Assembly: GCF_026898135.2 (NCBI RefSeq)
Contig: NZ_CP114035.2
Span: forward strand, 5,497,501-5,561,500
Direction: 5' to 3'
DNA: 64,000 bases
Source of the DNA: Pseudomonas fortuita
GTDB lineage: Bacteria > Pseudomonadota > Gammaproteobacteria > Pseudomonadales > Pseudomonadaceae
The notes under the pieces were generated by a model that had not been told where the DNA came from, did no database searches, and was given only the letters and a program-made list of their open reading frames with translations. The position numbers were made by a program, and so were the translations under genes. Shown here piece after piece: positions 52,425-61,274 of the stretch. Every line of letters begins with the position of its first letter. Position 1 is the stretch's first letter.

Positions 52425-53858
52425 TTATCGAGATTGATCGTGAACGTCTTGCAGGAAGAACAGGCCAAAGCCTTTGTTCGCAGGTGTTGCGTAGGTAGCC
52501 GGACGGTTGAACCCACGGCGTACTTCCGACGCGATCGCGGTACCCATCTCGCCCACCGACGAACCGATGACCTGCTTGGTCGAAGGCTCGGTCGTGGTCT
52601 GGGCCACTACACCGCTGGGGCTGATGATCGTGGTACCTGCCGTCTGCTGGTAAGCCCGACCGTAGCCAGACAGCAGCGAGGCAGCCCCCAGGGCGAAGTA
52701 GCGCTCCATGGTGTGGTGGTCCTTGGTCTCGGCAATACCCTGCTTGGCATCATCCTCTCGCAGCGCCACGGCGCTGATGCGCATGGTCGGGCGGGAATCG
52801 TTCACCGGTGGCGCCAGAATGGTGAATTTCACACGGATGTTGTCCGGCGCCTGTTCGATCTTGCCGATCAGCTTGGAGCCGTTCCATTTGCCGCCACGAA
52901 TGGTTGCCAGCACGTCGCCGCCGTCGTCGGTGTTGACCTCCGCATCCAGCGTGGCGTACATGATGGTACCGGTCTTGATGAGCAACTCCCGGTCGGTGTC
53001 ACCCACGGCCTCGATGTCGTTGGGGTCCTTCTTGTTCTTGTCGTTGCCGGCACGCAACACGCCATCACGTTCGCTGCTGCCAGCACGCTCGGTCGGGTAA
53101 TAGCTGACCGTGCTGAAGCTGCTTTTTTCGGCGAAGCCTTTTGCGCTTTCAGACTCACCCATCAGTTGCTTGATCGACTTGAGCGTCTCGGCCTTGAGCT
53201 CGTTGACGTACAGGTCGCGCTGCTGCTCGGCCTTTTTCAGCTGCTCTTCCAGGCGCAGGCGTTCCTGTTCATCAGACTGTGCGTTGCTCGCGCCGGCGCG
53301 CTGGTTCTGGGCGGCCTCGCGGGGCGGCTGCCCCGCCCCGACATAGATCGGCGGCGGCTGCATGCTGGCATCGTTGTACGGCTGCCCGGGCACATTGAAC
53401 TGGGCATTCTGGCCACGGGCAGCATCCCTGCCGGTGGACTGAACGATATTGGGGTCGAAGCCAGGCTGGTACGACATGCCGCGCTCGGCAGCCTGCTCGG
53501 CCTCCAGCGAGCTTCGCTGGTTGCGACGCTCCGCCTCGGCAGCGGAAATAGGGTCGACCGACACCTCGGGCTGCGGTGCACGCGGGACATCCACCGTAGA
53601 GGCCTTGCCGACAGGTTCGTCCTTGCTGGTCATGCCGTTGTAGGCCAGCGCCCCCAGCGCAAGCACCACCAGGCCGGCCGCGATCAGCGACACCTTGCCC
53701 ACACCGGAACCGAACACGGCGTGCAGATTGCGCTGCATCTCATCGGACTTGCGCGCCTTCTTCACGTGCGAGCCAGCCGGCCCGTCGCGGTCGGCTACCA
53801 GGTGCTCGTCCTCTTCATCGAAGCCCGAGTCGTTCGGCGGCATGTTGTGATCACTCAT
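52425..53858 (-). CDS. dotG: DotG/IcmE (TraO) channel protein, short conjugation-like form
   Basis: This 477-residue protein has a cytoplasmic start, one membrane segment (54-74), a charged coiled region (about 205-245) and a VirB10-like C-terminal domain (about 280-477, TGTIMYATLDAEVNTDDGGDVLATIRGGKWNGSKLIG). Legionella DotG is over 1000 residues because of a repeat region. That region is absent here, as in plasmid TraO. DotG spans the envelope. Its ATG overlaps the DotH stop (ATGA). Confidence 0.93.
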   Translation of the reverse strand: MSDHNMPPNDSGFDEEDEHLVADRDGPAGSHVKKARKSDEMQRNLHAVFGSGVGKVSLIAAGLVVLALGALAYNGMTSKDEPVGKASTVDVPRAPQPEVSVDPISAAEAERRNQRSSLEAEQAAERGMSYQPGFDPNIVQSTGRDAARGQNAQFNVPGQPYNDASMQPPPIYVGAGQPPREAAQNQRAGASNAQSDEQERLRLEEQLKKAEQQRDLYVNELKAETLKSIKQLMGESESAKGFAEKSSFSTVSYYPTERAGSSERDGVLRAGNDKNKKDPNDIEAVGDTDRELLIKTGTIMYATLDAEVNTDDGGDVLATIRGGKWNGSKLIGKIEQAPDNIRVKFTILAPPVNDSRPTMRISAVALREDDAKQGIAETKDHHTMERYFALGAASLLSGYGRAYQQTAGTTIISPSGVVAQTTTEPSTKQVIGSSVGEMGTAIASEVRRGFNRPATYATPANKGFGLFFLQDVHDQSR

Positions 53859-54868
53859 TGCAGATTCCCTTGCTCGATGAAGACGGTTACGGCTTGCCCG
53901 CCAGTCGTGAACGTGACGCTGTTCTGCAGGCCCGCGTAGCGATACACCGCCACACCGGTGGTGCTTCGCGCAGCGTTGGTGTAGGCCGGGTATTGCGCAT
54001 CAGCCTTGGCTTTCACGTACATGTTCGGGCCATAGCTCCAGGCCTCGACGCCCTCCAGCCCGGTCACCTTCAGGCGATTGGCCTCTTTCGGCGGCACACC
54101 ATCCAGGAAGTAGGTCAGCGCATCATCGATACCCGGCATCCTCAGCATTGCCACAGAAGCCGCAGCATCCGGATTACGCCCGGGTACCTTCGCATCCACG
54201 CGCATGTCCACTTCTTCCTGGCCGGCAGCCAGGATCAGGATGATGGGCGTGGCCAGCCCGCGCAGGGTGACGGTGACGTTGCCGTAGGCCGCCGCTGTGG
54301 CGGGGTCCAGGGTGAGGATGTTGGTCGGTGCGGCAGTGCCGTTCTGTCCGTTCTGACCGCCTCGCTCGCGCCCGTCGCTGAAGAGTTCGCGGTTGATCGA
54401 CACGTTCTGGATCATCCATGGCTGCCCGGCATAGTCGGAGAACACGATCGACGACTGCTGCCCCTTGCTCAGGCGAACGATGGGTGGCGACACGCCCGGG
54501 TCCAGGTTCAGTGCAAGCGTGCGGGTCACAGGTTTGGCCGGGCTTATGTAGGCCGTGGCTTTCTGCTTTTCACGCTCCAGCCATAGCTGCTTGATCAGCT
54601 CTACCTGCGACGACGTCAGCTGCGAATCCTGAACGTCCTGTACCGTGTCGCTGATGACATCTTCCGGGCGCGGGTAGACCACTTGAGCAACACTGGATAC
54701 TTGCCGGCCCAGGCCATTCATCGGTGGCTGGGGCGGAGCTTCGCCAGCTTGCGTCGCGCCAATCTGCCCCATGCCACCCTGGGCGGCCGGCGCTTCTGGC
54801 GCCTCGTTGGCAAATGCCGGCATGGCGATAGCGCTCGCAAGCAACGATGCGATCAGATGCTTCTTCAT
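53855..54868 (-). CDS. dotH: DotH/IcmK (TraN) outer-membrane core protein
   Basis: This 337-residue exported protein has a signal peptide ending AMPAFA. Its core matches DotH: PPIVRLSKGQQSSIVFSDYAGQPW, NILTLDP and YGNVTVTLRGLATPIILIL. It forms the outer ring with DotC and DotD. The ATG at 54868 has AAGGAAG upstream; a GTG two codons earlier overlaps the DotI stop. Family length is typical. Confidence 0.93.
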   Translation of the reverse strand: MKKHLIASLLASAIAMPAFANEAPEAPAAQGGMGQIGATQAGEAPPQPPMNGLGRQVSSVAQVVYPRPEDVISDTVQDVQDSQLTSSQVELIKQLWLEREKQKATAYISPAKPVTRTLALNLDPGVSPPIVRLSKGQQSSIVFSDYAGQPWMIQNVSINRELFSDGRERGGQNGQNGTAAPTNILTLDPATAAAYGNVTVTLRGLATPIILILAAGQEEVDMRVDAKVPGRNPDAAASVAMLRMPGIDDALTYFLDGVPPKEANRLKVTGLEGVEAWSYGPNMYVKAKADAQYPAYTNAARSTTGVAVYRYAGLQNSVTFTTGGQAVTVFIEQGNLQ

Positions 54869-54870
54869 GG

Positions 54871-55635
54871 TCACTTCCTTGAGGTGTACGGCGACAGCTG
54901 AACAGAATCGACGGCGATGCCTTTGGTGTTGGTGGCCGAAGCGGGGATCTGGACGATGGTTACGGCTGCGAGGAAATCCTGGCGCGAGCGTGCTTGCTGA
55001 TCACCGCCGACATAGAACTCGATGGCAATCGGCACCTGTACCACCCAGTAGTTCTGCCCGCTCGCCAGCACACCGCTTTCTTCGACCTGGGCCACCTGGG
55101 TGGCCATGGCCCGCAGGATCATCCGCCCCTTGAGCACGCGCTCCAGGTTGCCGGAATCGTCAAGCGTCTTCAGGAAGGCCTTGCGCCCCTCATCGGTGTA
55201 CCAGCGCGCACCTGCGGCATTGAGGTTGGAGCGGTAGTTCACATAGTCGTAGGAGTACGAGTTGACCACCGCATCCTTGGCGTACTCGGCCAGCGTCGCA
55301 GGGGTGACGCGCGGGTTGCTTTCAGTGGAGACTTCACAGATGGCATGGTTGTCAATCGTCGGAATCCAGCGGTACTTCGGGTACCAGAACACCACCGCCG
55401 CGATGGTTACGCCGAACACGCAAGTCAGGGCCAGCAGCTGCCCCCAGACGCGCTTGTTACGGCGCTTGAGATCCAGGCACTCCAGCTGCAGACGCTTGAC
55501 TTCCCTGACGGTGGCTGCGGCCTCACCGGGCGTTTCGTCCAGTGCCAGCTCCAGCAGCTTTTCTTCATCGGTGCCCCGCCGGGCCTGCGGCGCATCACCA
55601 TCAGGGGTTCCGTGCTGGGTTTCCTTACTCGACAT
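54871..55635 (-). CDS. dotI: DotI/IcmL (TraM) inner-membrane protein
   Basis: This 254-residue protein has a cytoplasmic acidic start, one membrane segment (about 64-84) and a VirB8/TraM-like periplasmic domain (FYPKYRW-type start, YDYVNYRSNLNAAGARWYTDEGRKAF). DotI forms hetero-oligomers with DotJ. Its start overlaps the end of the preceding 88-residue gene by 11 bases, which suggests coupling. An in-frame upstream start lies fully inside that gene and was rejected. Confidence 0.92.
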   Translation of the reverse strand: MSSKETQHGTPDGDAPQARRGTDEEKLLELALDETPGEAAATVREVKRLQLECLDLKRRNKRVWGQLLALTCVFGVTIAAVVFWYPKYRWIPTIDNHAICEVSTESNPRVTPATLAEYAKDAVVNSYSYDYVNYRSNLNAAGARWYTDEGRKAFLKTLDDSGNLERVLKGRMILRAMATQVAQVEESGVLASGQNYWVVQVPIAIEFYVGGDQQARSRQDFLAAVTIVQIPASATNTKGIAVDSVQLSPYTSRK

Positions 55636-55891
55636 TGCGGATTTCCCCTGTCGTTCCGTCGTAAATGCAAATCGAGTCGGTTCCGTCATAGAACACGACA
55701 TTTTCAAAATTCGTTTGCGTCACCAGCCAGATGGCGGCCACCGCTACACAAGGCAGCAAGCCGATGCAGGCCCACTCCCCGATATCCAGCAAAACACCCA
55801 GCAACCGGTTGTAGCGTCGTAGCGCGCGAACATCCACATCCTCGCCCGCACCGCTGCCCCATGACGTTGTGGTTGGTCCCAGTTCGTCCAT
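55625..55891 (-). CDS. DotJ/IcmM-like small membrane protein, first gene of core operon
   Basis: This 88-residue protein has one membrane segment (about 33-55) and a short periplasmic end. I chose the ATG at 55891 because GGAG sits six bases upstream; an ATG four codons earlier has no ribosome site. Size, topology and the place directly before DotI match Legionella DotJ, a truncated DotI paralogue. Sequence likeness to DotI is weak by eye, so the name is positional. Confidence 0.65.
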   Translation of the reverse strand: MDELGPTTTSWGSGAGEDVDVRALRRYNRLLGVLLDIGEWACIGLLPCVAVAAIWLVTQTNFENVVFYDGTDSICIYDGTTGEIRNVE

Positions 55892-56740
55892 ATCTCGCTC
55901 CATGAAGCAGCATTTTCATCCAAGACTTAGAAATGTGCAACAGCGAAATTTTGACAGATTTGGTTAATACCTGCAATCCGCGACGCATTTCTGCACACCC
56001 ATGTAAAAGCTTTTGACGCTAAATACCCAAAATCAAAGCGGGGCGCCGGCCAATACGGCCACGCCAAAATCAGGGCTATAGCCCTGATTACACTGGGGAA
56101 ATCAACGAATTAGGTGGTGTTTACTGCACCTCGCCGGCATGCACAACAGCGCTGACCGGCCTACTCTAAAAAATTACCGTCGACCTATATTTTCGATGTG
56201 CAAAACCTGACCATTCGGACATTTAAAATGGCTGAAGTCAGCGGTCGGAAAAATGTGCGAAAAGCCCTGAAGGCCACGTAAACCGTGATCTCCAGCACCT
56301 GATCAGGAAGATCGGCAGGGTTGATGGCGGGGTTTGCAGCGTATCCTCCATGACAAACCTGAATCTTGGTCCAGCCCTCCTCCGTGAGTATCCATAGAAC
56401 TGAGCGCTACTTTTACTAAAACCCTTGTAAAACAAGGGATAAATCCATTTTTAAGCCACGCACCAAACAGTAGATTGCGGCTACCGCTGGCGGAATCGCC
56501 CGATGCTCAAGGGCGGTTTCTTCTACCCAAGGCACTGCCTTGGTATGGCGAAAACGTGATTTTCCACCATCTACACAGTTTTGTGCGATAGCGGCTTTTT
56601 GCCATCAGGGCGACAGATGGTGCTCATTGCACTTTGGCATCACTCAACAGGCCCGCAATCAATGACATTCGCCGTTCGAAATAGTTGAGGGCCCGGGAGA
56701 AATAATTGCAAAACGCTATCCTGTAACGCCGCGTGAGGGC
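55892..56740. promoter_or_regulatory. 849-base region upstream of the secretion core; right island junction
   Basis: There is no convincing gene. The part next to the operon is AT-rich and should hold its promoter. It contains a 22-base perfect palindrome at 56068-56089, a CCCTTGT/ACAAGGG hairpin at 56422-56438 and a CCAAGGC/GCCTTGG hairpin at 56527-56543. The island end should lie here, but I could not see an attachment repeat. Confidence 0.5.
56068..56089. promoter_or_regulatory. 22-base perfect palindrome upstream of the T4BSS core operon
   Basis: Eleven-base arms beginning AATCAGGGCTA read identically on both strands with no loop. It is about 180 bases upstream of the first core gene. 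A perfect loopless dyad is a typical operator for a dimeric regulator. Confidence 0.55.
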
Positions 56741-58273
56741 TCACGCACCGTGCTCTGCCCACGCCTCCAGCTGCACTGGCGGGCGGCTCAGCAACACACC
56801 CACCACAATGGCAAACACCATGGCGGCAATGCCTGCGACGTGCAGCACGCTCTCAAAACCACCGATGAACGCCTGCCGAGCCAAGGGAGCAACCTCGGCA
56901 CGCAAGGCGGGATCCAGCATGGCCAACGCGGCGGCCAGGTCACCGGCAGCCACTCGCGTGGCCATCGCTGTAACTTCTCCCAGGTGCGCTGGGGCCACCA
57001 CTGCCATCGCCTCCTTCATCAACTGGCCGGTACGGGCGGCCAGCACTGCGCCCAGCACACCTATTGCCAGCACGATCGCGCCGAACCGCGTGGTGGTGCT
57101 CAGCCCCGACGCCATGCCAGTACGCTCACGGGGCACACAGGCCATGATGTTCTTCTGCGTATCGCCATTGAGCAGCCCGGCGCCCGCACCTAGCACCAGG
57201 CTGGCCACTGCAAACGCGCTGTAGCCGCCATGGTTTGCAGCCCAGGCACACAACAGGTTGCCTACCCCCACCAGCATCAGCCCAAGCGCAAACACCTGCG
57301 CAGCGCTGCAGTGCGCGGCCAGGCGCATGCCAACCCGCGGCATCAGCAGCATGGCCACGGCGAATGGCAACATGCCCGCACCCGCGGCCAGGGCCGACAG
57401 CTGCAGGCCGTTCTGCAGGTACAACGGCAGCAGGGTCATCATCACCTGGGCGCAAGCGGCGTAGGCGAACATGCCCAGCAAGGCACCGACGAAACGCGCA
57501 CTGCGCATCACCCGCAGGTCGATCATTGGCCGCTGCTGGCTGCGCTCGACCATGACGAACACGCCGAACAGGAAGGCGCTGATCACCAGCCTACCTAGCG
57601 TTTGCGCACTGCCCCAGCCCACCTGGCTGGCATCGATCATCGCCCAGATCAGGTAACCCAGGCCGCCGGCGAAAGTCAGGCTGCCCCATGGGTCGAGCCG
57701 GGCCGCCGCACTGTCGCGAGACTCATCGACGCTGTACAGCACCATGACCGCGAGCACTGCCACCAACGGCAGGTTGATGTAGAAGATCCAGCGCCAGCCC
57801 AAGGTACTGGCGATTATCCCGCCCAACAGCGGCGCGAAGGTGATGGTGGCACCCATGCAGGCACCCCAGAAGGCCCAGGCGCGCATGCGTTCCTGCGGCT
57901 CATGAAAGCGGTTGCCGATGGCGGCCAGTGCCGAGGTCAGCAACAACGCTGCCCCCACACCCTTGGCGGCCCTGGCCATGTCAAGGAACAACAGGCTTGG
58001 CGCTGCACCACATGCCAACGAAGCGATGCCGAACAGCACCAGGCCGAGCAACAGCATGCGCCGCCTGCCGAAGCGGTCGGCCAGGCTACCGGCAGGCAGC
58101 AGGCAGGCAGCAAAAGCCAGCAGGTAGGCGCTGACCACCCACTCGATATCGGCAAACGAGCCCGCCAGGTCACGGGCGATACTGGGCAGACTGACCGCGA
58201 CGATGTTGGTGTCGAGAATGATCAGGGCGCAGACCAGGGAGGCAGTGAGCAGGGTGAAACGTGCAGAGGGCAT
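56741..58273 (-). CDS. DHA2-type MFS drug/efflux transporter (14 TM)
   Basis: This 510-residue inner-membrane protein of the EmrB/QacA class has about 14 hydrophobic segments. Motif A-like GSLADRFGRRRMLLLG lies near 62 and the motif C region GGIIASTLGWRWIFYINLPL near 150. GGAG precedes the ATG. A LysR-type gene is divergent from it, so control by that regulator is likely. It is the first normal flanking gene to the right of the island. Substrate unknown. Confidence 0.9.
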   Translation of the reverse strand: MPSARFTLLTASLVCALIILDTNIVAVSLPSIARDLAGSFADIEWVVSAYLLAFAACLLPAGSLADRFGRRRMLLLGLVLFGIASLACGAAPSLLFLDMARAAKGVGAALLLTSALAAIGNRFHEPQERMRAWAFWGACMGATITFAPLLGGIIASTLGWRWIFYINLPLVAVLAVMVLYSVDESRDSAAARLDPWGSLTFAGGLGYLIWAMIDASQVGWGSAQTLGRLVISAFLFGVFVMVERSQQRPMIDLRVMRSARFVGALLGMFAYAACAQVMMTLLPLYLQNGLQLSALAAGAGMLPFAVAMLLMPRVGMRLAAHCSAAQVFALGLMLVGVGNLLCAWAANHGGYSAFAVASLVLGAGAGLLNGDTQKNIMACVPRERTGMASGLSTTTRFGAIVLAIGVLGAVLAARTGQLMKEAMAVVAPAHLGEVTAMATRVAAGDLAAALAMLDPALRAEVAPLARQAFIGGFESVLHVAGIAAMVFAIVVGVLLSRPPVQLEAWAEHGA

Positions 58274-58330
58274 GATAAGGCTCCGGAAGCAGAGCGGGTT
58301 GGCTTGGCGGTACGGTCAAGTTGCAGCATC

Positions 58331-58429
58331 GCCGGGGGCTGCTTTGCAGCCCATCGCAGGCAAGCCAGCTCCCACAGGTTTTGCCTAACCTTCGCGAGCG
58401 GTGCAGCCCCCTGCAAAGCAGTGCCCGGC
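58331..58429. repeat. inverted pair of Pseudomonas REP elements (REPIN-like)
   Basis: The left element has GGGCTGC-TTT-GCAGCCC followed by a CATCGCAGGCAAGCC tail, a classic Pseudomonas REP. The right element repeats GCTTTGCAG in inverted orientation (58411-58429). The pair fills the divergent spacer between the MFS and LysR genes. Confidence 0.75.
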
Positions 58430-58553
58430 TATTCCACAAGCGGCCTTTACCCCCAAGCCACCAGCCTTGTAGTGTTGGCCTCAACCATAACGCCGCCAAC
58501 CCAAAGCGTTGTTAGCCCCGGCGGCCTGCGTCATTACCCTGTAGGTAACACCC

Positions 58554-59417
58554 ATGGAAATCCGCCATTTCCGCTATTTCCTCTGCGTCGCCCGCCACGG
58601 TCATTTCACCCGTGCCGCCGAGCAACTGGGGATCGCCCCGCCCACTCTCAGCCGCCAGATCCAGGACATGGAGCGCGAACTGGGCGTACGCCTGTTCGAG
58701 CGCAGCCAGCGCGAGGTCAACCTGACCGCCGCCGGCCAGGCATTGTTGATCGAGGCGGAGCACGCCGTGCGTCAGTTCGATGCGGCGCAACTGGGCGCAC
58801 AAAAGGCCGCCCGCGGCGAAAGCGGGCGTATCGAACTGGGCTACGTGGCTTCGGCCGCCTACTCGGGCATGCTCCAGCAGCAAGTCAGCCGCTACAGCGA
58901 AACCTGCCCTGGCGTGCGCCTGAATATCCGTGAACTGCCCATGGCCGAACTGCCCGGCATGGTCCGCGACGGCTTGCTCGACCTTGCCTACGTGCGCTCA
59001 CCGATGGAGCTGCCTGACGAACTGGAAGCCATCGCCTTGCACCAGGAAGGTTTCGTCCTCGCCCTGCCCGCCAGCTCGCGTATCAACGAAATGCCGCAGA
59101 TCCCGGCCTCGCGCCTGACCAACGAATCCTTCATCCTGCCCGAGCAAATTTCCGGCACGCTGGAAGTGGCCGCGCAAGGTGGTTTCGTCCCCAGGCTTGG
59201 CTCACAACCCGGCAGCCTGGTGGCAGTGATTACCTTGGTATCACTGGGGCAAGGCGTTGCCGTCGTCCCGGAATCGGTGGTGCAGCGCATCAACCTGCCA
59301 CAGGTGAATTACCGGCGGGTCGTCGATTGCCAAGCTAGCTCGTGGCTAAGCCTGGTTCACCGGCGCTTCGAGAAAGCGCCGGCGGTGATGAGGTACATCG
59401 AGATGATGACGGCCTGA
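58554..59417 (+). CDS. LysR-family transcriptional regulator
   Basis: This 287-residue protein has the standard N-terminal winged helix (MEIRHFRYFLCVARHGHFTRAAEQLGIAPPTLSRQIQDMERELG-type, first 60 residues) and a two-lobed effector domain (about 90-287). It is divergent from the MFS exporter across a spacer with REP elements and most likely controls it. Aromatic-acid or drug sensing is common for this arrangement, but the ligand is unknown. Confidence 0.9.
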   Translation: MEIRHFRYFLCVARHGHFTRAAEQLGIAPPTLSRQIQDMERELGVRLFERSQREVNLTAAGQALLIEAEHAVRQFDAAQLGAQKAARGESGRIELGYVASAAYSGMLQQQVSRYSETCPGVRLNIRELPMAELPGMVRDGLLDLAYVRSPMELPDELEAIALHQEGFVLALPASSRINEMPQIPASRLTNESFILPEQISGTLEVAAQGGFVPRLGSQPGSLVAVITLVSLGQGVAVVPESVVQRINLPQVNYRRVVDCQASSWLSLVHRRFEKAPAVMRYIEMMTA

Positions 59418-59435
59418 CCGTCGCCCTGAAAAACA

Positions 59436-59461
59436 AAGGGCACCCATCCTCGGGTGCCCTT
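59436..59461. terminator. bidirectional terminator between LysR and permease genes
   Basis: AAGGGCACCC and GGGTGCCCTT form a perfect 10-base stem with a 6-base loop, preceded by an A-rich run (AAAACAAA). It lies between convergent gene ends. Confidence 0.8.
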
Positions 59462-59485
59462 CGCCCTACCGCCAGGTGAACTGAA

Positions 59486-60877
59486 TCACCCCATCGACCG
59501 CGCCCCCACAGGTTGCACATGGCCGCGCGAGGTAACGATCCCCAGGAAGGAAATCACGATCGCCAGGCCCAACGTAGAACTTACCTCTACCCGGTGCTCG
59601 GGCGTGTACATCATCACCGCCAAGGCCCCGGCAATGAAGATGATCACCGCCCAGGTCAGGTACGGGAACAGCCACATGCGGAACTTCAGCTCGGTGTTCT
59701 CCCGCTCCAGGCGGCGGCGCATGCGCAGCTGCGAGATGGCGATGACCATGTACACCAGCAGGGCGATGGCCCCAGAGCTGGCCAGCAGGAACTCGAACAC
59801 CCCCTTTGGCGCGAAGTAGTTGAGAACGGCGATAGCTGCCCCGATCAGGGTACTGCCAAACACGGCAGCGCGCGGTACGCCAACCTTGGAGGTCTTGTTG
59901 AGGAAGGCCGGGGCGTCACCGCGCTTGGCCAGGGAATACATCATCCGCGAAGCAATGTAGATCGACGAGTTCATGCAACTGGTCACTGCCACCAGCACCA
60001 CCAGGTCGACCATGAACGCTGCGTTGGGAATGTTCATGATTTCCAGCGCACGCTGGTATGAGCCCACCACTGCCAACTGCGGATCGTTCCACGGTACCAC
60101 CGAGATGATCACGAAGATCGACAGGATGTAGAAGGTGCTGATACGCCAGATCACCGAGCGGGTGGCTTTGGCGATGTTGCGCGACGGGTCGCTGGACTCG
60201 GACGCGGCGATGGTCACTGCCTCGGTGCCGATGAAGCTGAACATCACGGTGATGAACGCACCCACCACCGCCGACCAACCTTTCGGAGCGAAGCCGCCAT
60301 ATTCAGCCATCAGCCCGCTCAGGCCGCTGACCTCGCGGTTAGGCAACCAGCCCATCAACGCGGCAAAGCCCAGGCCGATGAAACCCAGAATCGCCGTAAC
60401 CTTGAGGATGGCGAACCAGAACTCGAACTCACCGTATTTGGCCACGCTGAACAGGTTGGTGCAGGCCAGCAGCAGCACCGAAGCCAGCGCGAAGATCCAG
60501 CTGTCCACCTGCGGGAACCAGGCATTCAACACATGCCCGGCAGCCAGCGCTTCGATAGGGATCACCAGTACCCAGAACCACCAGTACAGCCAGCCAATGG
60601 TGTAACCGGCCCAGCGGCCGATGGCCTGGTCGGCGTAGGTGGAAAATGACCCGGTATCAGGGTGTGCCACGGCCATTTCGCCGAGCATGCGCATGACCAG
60701 TACCACCAGGGTTCCGGCCACGAAATAAGAAACTATGGTAGCTGGCCCGGCCGCCGCGATGGCGTGGCCAGAGCCTACGAAAAGTCCGGCGCCGATGATG
60801 CCGGCGATGGACAGCATCGTTACATGACGAGGCTTGAAACCTTGTGCAAGGTTGCCATCAGATCCCACGGTGCTCAT
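59486..60877 (-). CDS. gabP: APC-family amino-acid permease, GabP-like
   Basis: This 463-residue, 12-TM permease has the amino-acid transporter family start (HVTMLSIAGIIGAGLFVGSGHAIAAAGPA), the conserved FSFIGTEAVTIAASES segment and the ASRMMYSLAKRGDAPAFL loop. It is closest in pattern to GABA permease, so import of gamma-aminobutyrate or a similar omega-amino acid is likely. No GABA aminotransferase genes are adjacent, so specificity is a moderate inference. Confidence 0.85.
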   Translation of the reverse strand: MSTVGSDGNLAQGFKPRHVTMLSIAGIIGAGLFVGSGHAIAAAGPATIVSYFVAGTLVVLVMRMLGEMAVAHPDTGSFSTYADQAIGRWAGYTIGWLYWWFWVLVIPIEALAAGHVLNAWFPQVDSWIFALASVLLLACTNLFSVAKYGEFEFWFAILKVTAILGFIGLGFAALMGWLPNREVSGLSGLMAEYGGFAPKGWSAVVGAFITVMFSFIGTEAVTIAASESSDPSRNIAKATRSVIWRISTFYILSIFVIISVVPWNDPQLAVVGSYQRALEIMNIPNAAFMVDLVVLVAVTSCMNSSIYIASRMMYSLAKRGDAPAFLNKTSKVGVPRAAVFGSTLIGAAIAVLNYFAPKGVFEFLLASSGAIALLVYMVIAISQLRMRRRLERENTELKFRMWLFPYLTWAVIIFIAGALAVMMYTPEHRVEVSSTLGLAIVISFLGIVTSRGHVQPVGARSMG

Positions 60878-61221
60878 TGATGTTGTTCTCTTTTTGCTGA
60901 CACAAGGATGGACGGGCAGGTGTAGGCGAAAATATCTCCTTTCAAATCAGTAAGTCGACAGGTTGCTCGCGCGCTGTTGTTGATCTTTGGCGCGCATCAC
61001 AGAGCAACATGTCCGTGCGGTTCGGGCTTCATTTAAGCCTTGCAGGGCTGCGGGAAATTACACGAGAACGCCCCGGAACTGTTCGATCACGACAGGGCAG
61101 TTCCATTACCGCCAGATGTCGCGAATGGCATGCCCGATCGCGCCACCTCGCCATCTGGAGCTTTTGTTTTTCATCTGGATGTGGGTTGCCAGTGCCGGCC
61201 CAGGCGATTTCAGCTACTCAC
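60878..61221. other. 344-base intergenic region upstream of the permease
   Basis: It should hold the permease promoter near its left end. I see no convincing gene, RNA or repeat in the rest; open frames here lack a ribosome site and family resemblance. Confidence 0.4.
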
Positions 61222-61246
61222 AAAAAAGCCCCGGTCACCCGGGGCT
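61222..61246 (-). terminator. intrinsic terminator of the glucarate dehydratase gene
   Basis: AGCCCCGG and CCGGGGCT form a stem with a 4-base loop. On the minus strand it is followed by six Ts. It lies about 30 bases past the end of the dehydratase gene. Confidence 0.88.
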
Positions 61247-61274
61247 GTCTTTGCACTGCGGGCCTGTAACCGCC

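Noticed and set aside
52293..53939. 548-codon open frame antisense to DotG and DotF
   Set aside because: The same GC-bias effect; the opposite strand has well-supported Dot genes with overlapping starts and stops.
56238..56435. 65-codon minus-strand open frame in the right spacer
   Set aside because: No ribosome site, basic aromatic-rich composition and no similarity; treated as noncoding.
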